DNA of 64,000 nucleotides from Gongronella butleri (taxonomy: Eukaryota; Mucoromycota; Mucoromycetes; Mucorales; Cunninghamellaceae): contig JAIWZP010000078.1 of the NCBI GenBank assembly GCA_025201375.1, positions 48,630-112,629 on the forward strand, given 5' to 3'. The notes beneath the pieces were generated by a model that was given only the letters and a program-made list of their open reading frames with translations, was not told where the DNA came from and made no database searches. The position numbers and the translations under genes were made by a program. The stretch's first letter is position 1. Every line of letters begins with the position of its first letter. Positions 54,322 through 64,000 of the stretch are shown piece by piece.

Positions 54322-56843
54322 TTACAGTGAGGTTGGTCGGTCAATGGGCTCATTTTTTATCACTTTGCGGATTTCTTCGGCCGTCAGCGTCTCGTGCTCG
54401 ACCAATGCCTTTGCAAGTCGATGCAAATCATCCACATGGGCCGTCAGCGTTGACCTTGCTCGCTTTTCGGCCTCCTGAATGTATAAAAAAAAAAAAAGAA
54501 ACATCAGCCGTGCTGTTTTTTTCCCTGGGTTTTGCATCATTTTACCGTGACAAGACGCTTGATTTCATTCTCAATGAGAACCTTGGTATCGGTGCTGAGC
54601 AACAGCATATCCTCATCCTGGTAATCGACACGCCCCACCTTGTCGCTCATGCCATAATTGCGCACCATGCGCTTGGCAATTTCTGTTGCCTTGACAATGT
54701 CGCTGTGCGCGCCACTCGTGACATTGTCGCCGCCAAAAATGAGCTCCTCGGCCACACGGCCGCCCAAGCAGATATCCAGCTGCGCCTGATACTCTTTCCG
54801 ACTGAATGAATCCTGCCAACGCGCCAAAAAAAAAAAAAAAAAATTAAGAAAAAAAGTTGAGTACATGTGCTGTCGCTTTGTCCTTTTTTTTTTCTCTTAC
54901 TTTGTCCATTTCTGGCAATTGGACAGTCATGCCGAGGGCGCGACCACGGGGCATGATGGTGGCCTTGTGCAATGGCATGGCACCAGGTGTAAAATAGGCC
55001 ATGAGGGCGTGGCCACCTTCGTGGTAGGCGGTCAATGCCTTGCTTTCCTCTGTGATGACGGCGCTTCTGCGCTCGGCGCCCATGATGATCTTGTCCTTTG
55101 CAAAATCGAGATGGCGCAGCTTCACCTTTTTAGATCCCTCGCGGCTTGCCTCGATGGCGGCCTGATTGACGAGATTGGCGAGCTCTGCGCCGCTAAATCC
55201 GGGTGTGCCGCGCGCAATAACGGAAATGTCCACGCCCGAGTCGACGGACACGGATTTCAAATGCTGCTCGAGGATTTGCTTGCGTCCACGGACGTCTGGC
55301 AGCGGTACATTGATGGTGCGATCAAAGCGACCAGGACGGACTAGTGCCTTGTCAAGCAATTCGGGGAAATTGGTGGCTGCGATGAAGATGACGCCTTCAG
55401 ATTGCGAAAATCCATCGAGGTCGACCAAAAGCTGATTGAGTGTTTGCTTCATGTACGTGGAATCCTTGGGATTGCGCTTGGCGCCAATCGCGTCCAATTC
55501 GTCGATGAATACGATGCTGGGCGATTTGCGTCGCGCAGCTGCAAACAAGTCGCGCACGCGTCTTGCACCGACGCCGACGTACATTTCATCAAATTCGCTG
55601 CCAGACATGAAAAAGAACGGAACATCCGCCTCGCCCGCCACAGCGCGCGCCAGCAGTGTCTTGCCCGTGCCTGGTGGCCCAGTCAGCAGCACGCCCTTGG
55701 GCAATTTGCCGCCCAATTCCGAGTATCGGTGCGGATTCTTGAGAAATTGTACCAATTCCTCCAATTCGTCCTTGGCCTCGTCGCAGCCTTGCACGTCATC
55801 AAATTTGACCGCCTGGCTCGATGGCTCGTACTCGGATGGCGTGCTGCTTGTTGTCTTTAGAAGCCCAGAATTCTCCATTGCAAGAGACAGAATCGTCAAC
55901 AGGCAAAACGTGTACACAAATGCCGCCCCAAGCCATCGGATCGCTTTCCACAACATAAATCCTCGTGCTACATAAAGCAAAAAAAAAAAAAAAAATTAGG
56001 AACAAAAAAAGATGGCGTGAGGATTTGCTCGTGGCCGCTTCATTTTTTTTTTTTTTTTACTCTCTTCCACTACGACATAAATGGGATCCGCCTTGTTGCC
56101 GCCGCCTGCTCCCATCGCGGCCGCCGCATCCACTTGTCCCGCGCCTTTGCCTGTCAATGCACAGAAAATAACGAGGTGAGATTGAGCTTCGCGTAATGCC
56201 ACGACGCAATGGCCAAAAGAGCGCACCTTCCAAGTATTTCAGCAACTCCGGCATCACCCTTATCTCCTGTCCAGTCTCAACCAGTGCTGCAACGTAATGT
56301 CTGTAGCTCTCCTTGTCGTGCGCGCAATTGGCGTTCTCGAATCGCTTAATGACGTCCCGTGGCCGCTTGGCAACTCGCCATTCCTTGAAAAAAGAAAGTA
56401 TTGGTCTCAGTTGGACGCTTTTTTTTTTGCTTTACCTTGTATAGTAGAGCCTGCAATGGCGCGTCATTGGGGTGTGCATTGGCGTCGGTTTCGAGTTTGG
56501 ACAAATAGCGCCAATTGCGCGGCGGGCCACGGAGCATGGCCATGTGCCGCGACTGCTGGCCAGGCTGTTGCATGAAAAAAAGGCGAAATGAGACGGGAGT
56601 GTCCTATTTTGGTGCCCCCCTTGCCTCTCCTGTTGTCTCGTTTACCATGATAGAGGTATACATTTGGATGGGGGACGACCGCTGCCACAGCAACAGACGG
56701 CTCGTAAAGAGACCACGCTGGAAAATACAAAAAAAAAGGGCACAACAGCGCCCATCAGCTTGTCAACGTCTCGACTGCAGCACCCCAAGTAGCTGTTGGT
56801 GGCTCTGGACTACCTTGAATTGTTCGACAGGAAAGGGCTTCAT
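54322..56843 (-). CDS. YME1: Mitochondrial i-AAA protease YME1 (FtsH family)
   Basis: Eight exons (56843-56814, 56717-56646, 56564-56436, 56383-56227, 56150-56061, 55967-54901, 54812-54546, 54474-54322) encode 654 residues. The first 30 nt exon (MKPFPVEQFK) is the least certain; it joins an Arg/Ser-rich presequence (RGLFTSRLLLWQ). In order: the YME1 N-domain (EWRVAKRPRDVIKRFE), one membrane helix (AAFVYTFCLLTILSLA), Walker A GPPGTGKT (256-263), Walker B VFIDELDAIG (about 312-321), arginine-finger region RPGRFDR, and protease HEGGH (475-479). YME1 is a hexameric ATP-dependent zinc protease of the inner membrane facing the intermembrane space. It removes misfolded proteins and processes others. 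A decayed partial copy lies at 51354-51809. Confidence 0.94.
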
Positions 56844-57017
56844 GAGGGGGTGGAGAAAAAAAGGGAAAAAGAAAGCGAAAAGAGAGCCGATCGCATGGGA
56901 AAAATAAAATCGCGAGAAAAAGAGAGGTTGCGTGCAGCGGAGAATGAACCTCAGAACGGTCAGACGTGCATGAATTTTACACGATGACATTTATTTTGAT
57001 ATTTTGGATGCTCTATT

Positions 57018-57196
57018 CTATGACGCGTTTTGCAATTCGTGTTCAAGCAGCTCGGAGCTTGCCAATTGTGCTTGGAGGCGATAGTATGCCGACTTGTTGG
57101 CCATCAATTCCTCGTGCGTGCCTACAAGAGAATGAAAATGGCAGGGGGGGAGGAGGGCACGTGAGTCCCCGTGCCAAAAGCGCGTTGTTTGTCGGG

Positions 57197-57232
<36 letters not shown>

Positions 57233-59930
57233 TTGTTCGAGAATATTGCCAGGCACGCGTCCCATCACAAAGATCCGGTCTATTAATATCAGAGCCACGT
57301 CAGTCTCAATTGAATCCTTTTCTTTGTTTTTGACCTTACCAGAGGATTGAATTGTGGAAAGACGATGCGCAATGGCCAAAACAGTGCAGCCTTGCATCGA
57401 TTCGTTCATGGCCTCCTTGACGAGCTGTTCCGAGTGACCTGAAACACAAAAATAATCAATCAAAAAGGTGGATGCGTGATGATTCACGTTCATGTCTTAC
57501 TATCGAGAGCAGATGTTGCCTCATCCAGCATCAAAATCTAATGGGGAAAAAAGCGAAATATCAGACATGGTGTGCCAATTCTGGCGGCAATTCGTTGAAT
57601 TCTACCTTCGGCTGCTTGAGAATGACGCGTGCAATAGCAATGCGCTGACGCTGTCCACCAGACACCATGAGACTAGGCAAAAAAAAAAAAAAAAAAATTA
57701 AATAAAATAAAATAAAAAAGCAATTTTCTTTTCTTAAAAAAAAAAAGCTTACCCTCGCTCGCCGACGGTGGTGTCGTACTTGTCCGGCAAGTCCATGATG
57801 GCGTCATGGATGCGTGCACGTCGCGCTGCGTCGTGGACCTCTTCCTTTGTGGCGTCAGTGCGGCCATAGTTGATATTGTAGTAGATGGAATTGTTGAAAA
57901 GGGTGGTGTCTTGGGGCACGACGCCCATCTGGCGGCGCAAGCTGTCCATGGTGACGTTGCGGATGTTTTGGCCGTCGACATAAATGTTGCCCGATTGCGG
58001 CTCATAGAAGCGGAAGAGAAGGCGCAGGATGGTGGACTTGCCGCATCCAGAGTGGCCGACAAATGCAGCCTTGGCGCCAGCGGGGATCGTGAACGAGACA
58101 TTGTCGAGGATCGGCTGCGACGGATGATAGCCAAACGTGACATTTTCAAAGCGAATTTCGCCGCCGCGATACACAAACTCCGAAGCATTGGGCGCGTCCA
58201 CCACGAGCGGCGTGCGATTCTCGAGCGAGAAGAGCGTGTCCATGTCAATGAGCGACTGTCGCAACTCGCGGTACACGGAACCCAAGAAATTCAGAGGCAT
58301 CGACAGCTGGAACACAAGCTGGTTCACCATGACCACGTCACCAACCGTCATCGTCCCATTCATCACGCCATTGGCAGACATAAGCATCATGGCCGTCAAA
58401 GCCGAGCTGAAAATCGCGTTTTGTCCCGCGTTCAACGCTGCAAGACTCGTCGCCACCTTGAGTGACGCTTTTTCGTACTTTTGTAATGGCTTGTCATACT
58501 GGAGCGACTCGTGCTTCTCATTGTTAAAGTACTGGTCAAAGAAAATGGAAAAAAACGACGCGTGAGCTGCAATTGCTTCCCTTTTTTCTCTTTCTTTCAT
58601 CTTTTTCTCACCTTGACGGCCTCAAAGTTGATCAACGAGTCCACCGCCTTGGATGCTGCCTCATTGTCGGCGGCATTGGCCTCTTTGCGGAATTTCGTTC
58701 TATAGAAAACAAGGCGTCAAGTGCCTGATCCGTTTTTTGGCAAGCGCACGGAAACTTACCTCCATGCCGTTGTGGTCACCGTGAATGCCGTGTAGGCGGC
58801 AATGGTGGCAAACGTGACAGCCGCGTAGCGCGAGCCGAAATTGTACGCGAGGATGCCGCACACCATCGAGATTTCGAGAGCGGTCGGCAAAACGTGGAAC
58901 ACCATGGAGCTGACCATGAAGCTGATGCCCCTGAAAATGGCAAAACAAAAGAAAAGAAGCATGAGCATGATCCAAACAAACTAAAGAGTTCCACGTGCGC
59001 CGCAAGATGCTAGCTTGTGCTTACTTTGTACCACGATCGATGGCGCGATTCAGGCCGCCGGTTTGCCTTGACAAGTGGAAGTTCAATTCGAGACGATGTA
59101 AATGCGAAAAGACGTTCAATGCCACCCGGCGGATCGCCTTTTGCGCGACATTGGCAAACACGGCATTGCGCAGCTCTTGGAATGCACTGGCACCAAGACG
59201 CGCAAGACCATCTAAAAAAGAATAAAAATAAGGGGGGACGCTCTTTTTTTTTTTTTTTTTTTTTTTTTGGTTCGCCATCCTTACATCCGATGATGCTGAG
59301 TCCGCACACAGCCCACATAGTTCCATTTTCAGGCAGCGTGGCGTTCAAAGAGTCGACGACATCCTTGAAAAAAAAGGGAACTTGTACATTGAGGAGCTAC
59401 AGTGTAATAAATAAATAAAAAAAGACGATCAATGAGTATGCCTGATCCCCAACAAGCGTGCGTCCATTTACTTTGCCGCCAAGGAGCAGAGAAAGCGCGA
59501 CGACGACGCGCGTTTTAACGCCAATATCGTTCTTGGGCCATATATATTTAAGCATTTGACGGATAATGGCCCAGTCCGTGTCGTTGCGCTGCTTGTTGGA
59601 CTCGGCTGCAGCCACATTGATATTGGCGTCGGCTGCTTTGGCAGCTGCCTTGGCGGTTGCCGTCGACTTGGCGGTCGTGGCGGCGGCTGCCGCACCAGAA
59701 TTCGCTTTGGCGGTGTTTTGCGCCGTCGTGGGTGGTTGTGGAGGTTTAGACGAGTACAGGACGCGCTTGGCTAGCGGGGACGATAGCGTGCTAGGACGGA
59801 TCGGGTGTGTTAGCCGCAAACTTGGCTGACGACCAAACATGGTGGTCAATGGCCGCTGCGCAAGCCTCACATGGCATGTCGTCATCGGCGCCCTACTTCG
59901 AACCAAGGACGAGGATAGTCTTGGTATCAT
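57018..59930 (-). CDS. ATM1: Mitochondrial ABC transporter ATM1 (ABCB7)
   Basis: Eleven exons (59930-59472, 59396-59285, 59211-59025, 58930-58760, 58699-58612, 58531-57753, 57672-57606, 57537-57501, 57438-57340, 57279-57232, 57121-57018) give 716 residues. The N-terminus is an Arg/Ser-rich mitochondrial presequence with an Ala/Thr-rich linker. The ATM1-specific entry follows ([28 protein letters not shown]), then six helices. NBD motifs are GHSGCGKS (Walker A), PQDTTLFN (Q-loop), [15 protein letters not shown] (signature), [12 protein letters not shown] (Walker B) and AIAHRLSTI (H-loop). ATM1 exports a glutathione-linked sulfur/Fe-S compound from the matrix for cytosolic Fe-S assembly. It lies 174 bp upstream of, and co-directional with, YME1. 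Confidence 0.95.
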
Positions 59931-60159
59931 GAAGGCGTCAAATAATTTAAAGAAAAGGCGACAAGAGAAGCAAAATACGAGGAAAAAGAAGAAAGCGAGG
60001 AAGAAAAGTTAAAAGTGTCCATTGCCCGCCACCTTTTTATTTTGGTGCAGTATGACTCCGCCGCGCACGGCGGCCCAAAACTCCGGCTCCCGTCGATCCT
60101 CGCATGATTGTCATGCAGAAAAATAACCACGTGGATTCCTTCAGCCAACACTATAGCGC

Positions 60160-60208
<49 letters not shown>

Positions 60209-62063
60209 AGGACTTCAAAGTTCCAAAGGCACCTCCTTGTTTGCATGAACCGAATGGAGAAAAATTGCTTGTTTAAACACGCTGATGAGATAAATCTGGC
60301 GCACTTTTTGAGATTTCATGTTTCGATCTGCAAAAAAAAAAAAAAACTACATAAACATTTTTGGAGCCTGGGCCCTGGGTTCACCATCAATTTGTGCAAA
60401 CCTGGGACCAGTTGAGCAAGTTTCCGAAGGAGCACCATATAAAATGGATGTAAATGAGGTAAATCAGCATCATCTAGCGCTACCGCAGCAACGGCCCAAC
60501 GTATCAGCGCGCGAGTCAACTCAAATGAATCGGCAGGCGGCAGCCAAACGCAGTAAAAGTGCTTATGTTTGGGAGACATTATCGCGCCGAGTCTCATCGG
60601 CGACTTGGTGTATCATACAGCTGTACACTGACTCTGAAAACACGCATTTTTGATTTTGATCCGCGGCAGACATCATGACATTGGCTCCACTCCGCCTGCT
60701 TGCTTGCCCATATGATCACAAAAGTGAGCTTCCGCAATACAGTATGATAGTGAAAAAATCAGTCAGTATCTCAGCAAGAGCCCGAGAAAATACACAAAAA
60801 CACGATATCATACGTATTCATCCGTTTTGGGTTTTTGCACAAAAATACAGTAATTAAAGGCTGCGTGTTATTGTATCTGCCCATGTTCTTCGACCTCAGT
60901 GGACAGAAATAAACGGACGCGTGCTATCATTTCAATCCCTGAAATACCGCGTCATACTGCTGCACAAAATCGTACACAAACATTTTTCTTTTAAAAATCA
61001 TACTGTACTGTATCAAAGAGAGCGTTTTTCAGATTTTTTTGCCGGCCTGCTGTGCCCCCAAAAATTACAGCCTACGTACTTGCCTGCCAATGAATCCTGT
61101 GTCGTCACGACATACCGAAATAAACTATGGCCCAGCAGTGCTCAAGACGGATCCCCCGATTTTTTGGACTCGAAAATGCAAAAAAAACTGGGTGAAAAAT
61201 CTTCATATTTGTTCTAATTTTGTACAGTACTACTGTATTTTGTATTCATCTCGCCATCTGCATGATTGACCCCACTCAAAAGTAGCTGCATCGCATTTAG
61301 CTCAAAAAAAATTGCAGCAAAAAAGCTTAAACCCCCAAAGCGTTACGACCACTTTTGAAAAATTCAGGGGTCACTCAGGGGTCACACATTTCAATCCCAG
61401 AAAATGCCAAATTTGGTATATTTCAAACTCCGAGAGATCAATGCATCCCAAACAGGCAACTCCGATGATTTGCTATTGGCTGACAAAATGACAGGTCGCG
61501 CCAACGCAAGAAAAATGCCCAAAGAGTGACGCATGAACGGCGATCGACTGAGAAAATGTGCTTACATTGGGCAAGATTTTTTGCAAAAATTTAAGGTTTG
61601 ACACTTCCAAATTTAGGTGCGTATAAAATTGCATGGAATGTTTTTTATAGGGTTGTCTATCGAGAGTCTCGCTCGAAATCTCGATGGTCTCGAAGCGTAT
61701 TCGAGACAATCGAGAAGCCTGCGATCTCGATTGTCTCGATTGAAATCAATTTGGATCTCGCTCGAAATCTTGATAAATCTCGAAAAAAAAAATTCGAGAG
61801 GATCGAGCGAGACAATCGAGAATCTCGATTGATCTCGATTGATCTCGATATCTCGATATGTTTTTATCATACTGTTGTACAGTACGGTACAGTAGGCTTA
61901 TTTACAGTAGTACTGCCGCCAACCTTGTGCCGGTCACTTTTTTTATGTGGCAACATGCCATCTTTCTTTTTATTGATTGAATTCATAATATGATATTGCA
62001 TGAATTTACTGCAAGAAAAAAAATAGGGCTAAGGTATAATAATTCAAGATAAAAAAAATAGCG
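59931..62063. other. Gene-free interval with A44 run and repeat clusters
   Basis: 2.1 kb without a gene. It holds an uninterrupted A44 (60163-60206), several TACAGTA/TACTGTA words (60735, 61013, 61225, 61872-61905) and the TCTCGA cluster listed separately. A plus-strand frame at 60443-60653 is mentioned under rejected items. Confidence 0.55.
61655..61860. repeat. TCTCGA-rich inverted and direct repeat cluster
   Basis: Dense TCTCGA/TCGAGA words. A perfect 14-bp inverted pair, CGAGACAATCGAGA (61702-61715) and TCTCGATTGTCTCG (61725-61738), is separated by nine bases. The 15-bp word TCTCGCTCGAAATCT occurs directly at 61667-61681 and 61756-61770. GAGCGAGACAATCGAGA returns at 61805-61821, followed by tandem ATCTCGATTG units. 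RNA or single-stranded DNA from here could fold into alternative hairpins. Confidence 0.85.
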
Positions 62064-64000
62064 TCATTCGTCAGCATCATCATCATCTTCCGATGACGAC
62101 GACGACGCGTCCTCGTAGTCTTCATCATCATCGGCGATGTGTTGTTCGTAAGGGTCGCGCTGTTGTTTTTGCAACGCTGCCGTCAGATCATCTCCATTGA
62201 GAAATCGTGTCCAGTATGAGGCCAGTAGCTGCTTTTTTGCATTTTCAGGCAAAATTCTGTTTCTCTGAGGCGTTCCCATCATGACGCGCGCTCTTGAAAA
62301 CATGCGCTCTGAGGACGTGGATGTCGCCGGAATGCCTATGTAATCTTGAGCCATGTTTGCCAATCGTGGCCAACGTTGAGCGTGTTGTTTCCAGAATACA
62401 AGTGGGTAGTTTTCTCGGTCCCCACCGGGCACGCGCTCCATGTCAGGACGTGGTTCAGCCACGTATTCCTCCAGGTTGTCCTTTTGAGGCACAGGAACCT
62501 TTGGGTAATGGTGGCGTTTCAGAAGGTTTTTGATCACCTTGCGTTTTTTAGCTGCCATAGGCGCCAATGATGCTGCAGAAGATGAGGTGGATGATCCTGA
62601 AGCACCGCCGCCACCAGGCGCATAGTTCGCATGCCAAACGTCCATCACCTTGGTCTTGCACAAAGATGCGTAATCAATCCAAGACGGATCTTCGTCCCAG
62701 TACCCAAAACGTTGGCGGGGCTCGATCGTTGTTGCCACGGAATACACACTAGTCAAATCGGTCTTCTCGTAATATTCTGTAAGCTTCAACCAAGCTTGGT
62801 GCGCAGCGTGTCTTATGTCGGGATGGTAAATCTTGGTTTTTTGCCGCGCTTGACCGTCGCCGCCATTAGATCCATCATTCGTTTCGTGACCGTCGTCTTG
62901 GCCGGGCCGGAATGCATGTTCAAGAATGGCCAGCAGGTCATTAAAAACAGGTATCACCGTCACAATGGAAGGATAAGACACGGATGATGAGACATACGCT
63001 GTTGCGCGCGCAAAGCCCCGCAGGAGGTTCTTGAGTGTCATGATGTGGTCCCATTCGCCTTCCGTCAACAGGTACTTGGAAAGACCTGGATCGTGGCGCA
63101 GCATGGCCTCAATCGCCAGTCGGCACTCTATAGCGCGCTTCATCATGGCGTAGGTGGATCCCCATCTTGTACGAACGTCCATTATTAGTTGGCGAACTGG
63201 CTGATCCAAGTATTCCACCTTGTGGCATTGATTGTAGCGCCCTTTTCGTAAAGGACTCGCGCTATTACAGTATAAAGAAAAAAATAAGCAAAAAATCCAA
63301 ATTCGCCGTTGTTGCGCGTCGAACCCCTCTTTTTTTTTTTTACTGTATCTTACCGTATTTGCACAATTCCTTCTCGAAGTTTTTTGAGCGCACTCGCAGG
63401 GCTCTCGTCCACAATGCCGTCCATGGTATTTTCATTTTGCTGATGATCTACCCGACTGTTGCTGTTGGCAGTCTCATCGACCGCAGCGATACCCAGGCCA
63501 TCGGCCGCCAAGAATGTTTGAACGGCAAGGTTGATAACATGCGCCATGCACGGCACATGTGCCTCCTTGGCGTTGATTGGATAGCTAAAACAACGGAAAT
63601 CGCCGTTAAAAATCAAAAAGAGCGAGCAACGAGTTTTTTTACCTCCATTTTCCCGTTGTCTCCAACTCCAACTCCTTCATCATTCGCACATTTGCAAAGG
63701 CATTGTCAGTCGTGATGCTAATGACTTTGCTTTCCAGCTGGAATTCATCGCAAATTCGCAAGAAAAACGAGGCCAAGTTCTTGCCAGAGTGCGAATCGGT
63801 GCTATGTTCAAACCCTATAGGTACCTCGCGCATCACCCACTGGTCTTGACTTGCTCCTTGCTCGGTCCAATGAGCAGTGTAGGATGTGAATGAATGCATT
63901 GATGGGCTTGTCCATCCGTCGGTCGTGATTGATATTTTGCGGAATTGGGCCAAATATTGGATAATAGACTGCTTCATGTGGACAAACCGGGCATCAATCT
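62064..64000 (-). CDS. hAT-family transposase, N-terminus beyond the window
   Basis: Exons read from the right: >64000-63643, 63584-63354 and 63261-62064, all in phase, ending TGA at 62064-62066. About 595 residues are visible. Landmarks: ISITTDGWTSPSMHSF and ITTDNAFANV (RNase-H-like catalytic Asp residues), CMAHVINLAVQ, VRTRWGSTYAMMKRAIE, and the C-terminal dimerisation region with FWKQHAQRWPRLANMAQDYI, IPATSTSSERMFSRA and NRILPENAKKQLL. The end is a very acidic Asp/Ser tail. It is either a cut-and-paste transposon or a domesticated derivative. I could not identify terminal inverted repeats on the visible side. The frame is intact, so it may be functional. Confidence 0.93.

Noticed and set aside
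60443..60653. Plus-strand frame with KRSKSAYVWETLSRR, loosely like a hAT BED-finger start
   Set aside because: The Cys/His ligands of a BED finger are absent and the frame is short. Proximity to the hAT gene made it tempting, but it cannot be supported.
61598..61993. Ser/Arg-rich frames across the TCTCGA cluster
   Set aside because: They are translations of the simple repeat and not a gene.

Overview
The window is nuclear DNA of a filamentous fungus from an early-diverging (non-Dikarya) lineage, most likely Mucoromycota. This placement is inferred from content. There are many short GT-AG introns (about 50-120 nt), a chitin-deacetylase-like cell-surface protein, a kinesin-13 and a WRAP53/TCAB1 homologue, and a P5-type ATPase, YME1 and ATM1 of fungal type. 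Genes lie on both strands, and introns carry unusually long A and T runs. I rebuilt the exons by hand. For every multi-exon gene listed, the exon phases close into one frame from start to stop, apart from one gene that carries a single TGA.

Layout. 1-660: end of an AAAP amino-acid transporter. 661-2734: gene-free, with repeat copy A. 2735-4170 (-): D-amino-acid-oxidase-like protein. 5164-6872 (+): secreted metallopeptidase-like protein. 8588-8906 (-): ribosomal protein S29, divergent from TRM13 (9188-11194, +). Then on + come a DHA1-type MFS transporter (11567-13738), a small helical protein (13902-14426), a Ded1/DDX3 helicase with a Trp-Gly-rich N-terminus (14619-17292) and a deacetylase-like pseudoenzyme (17499-19163). 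19164-21135: gene-free, repeat copy B. 21136-24837 (-): kinesin-13. 27197-28161 (+): multi-pass TspO-like membrane protein. 28959-29536 (-): SUZ-domain protein. 29756-30172 (-): ACT-domain protein. 31497-33205 (-): WRAP53/TCAB1. 33597-34373 (+): Gln-rich tail-anchored protein. 35088-37338 (+): second MFS transporter. 37685-38089 (-): coiled-coil protein.

38090-45771 is a 7.7 kb gene-free island of degenerate repeat (copy C). A 5'-truncated non-LTR retrotransposon sits in it, flanked by a perfect 18-bp target-site duplication. 45772-50509 (-) encodes a P5-type ATPase with a signal peptide and a Cys-rich ectodomain. 51354-51809 is a decayed partial copy of the YME1 gene, and 52084-53518 (-) is an unknown six-exon gene with one in-frame TGA. 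YME1 (54322-56843, -) and ATM1 (57018-59930, -), two mitochondrial inner-membrane proteins, follow in tandem. 59931-62063 is gene-free, with a TCTCGA-rich inverted-repeat cluster. The window ends inside a hAT transposase gene (62064 to beyond 64000, -).

The genes are mostly unrelated housekeeping and membrane functions, as expected for a eukaryotic locus; there is no operon-like pathway. The best candidates for something undescribed are the ectodomain-bearing P5 ATPase, the WG-rich Ded1/DDX3 helicase and two apparent pseudoenzymes. I found no tRNA, rRNA or CRISPR by eye.
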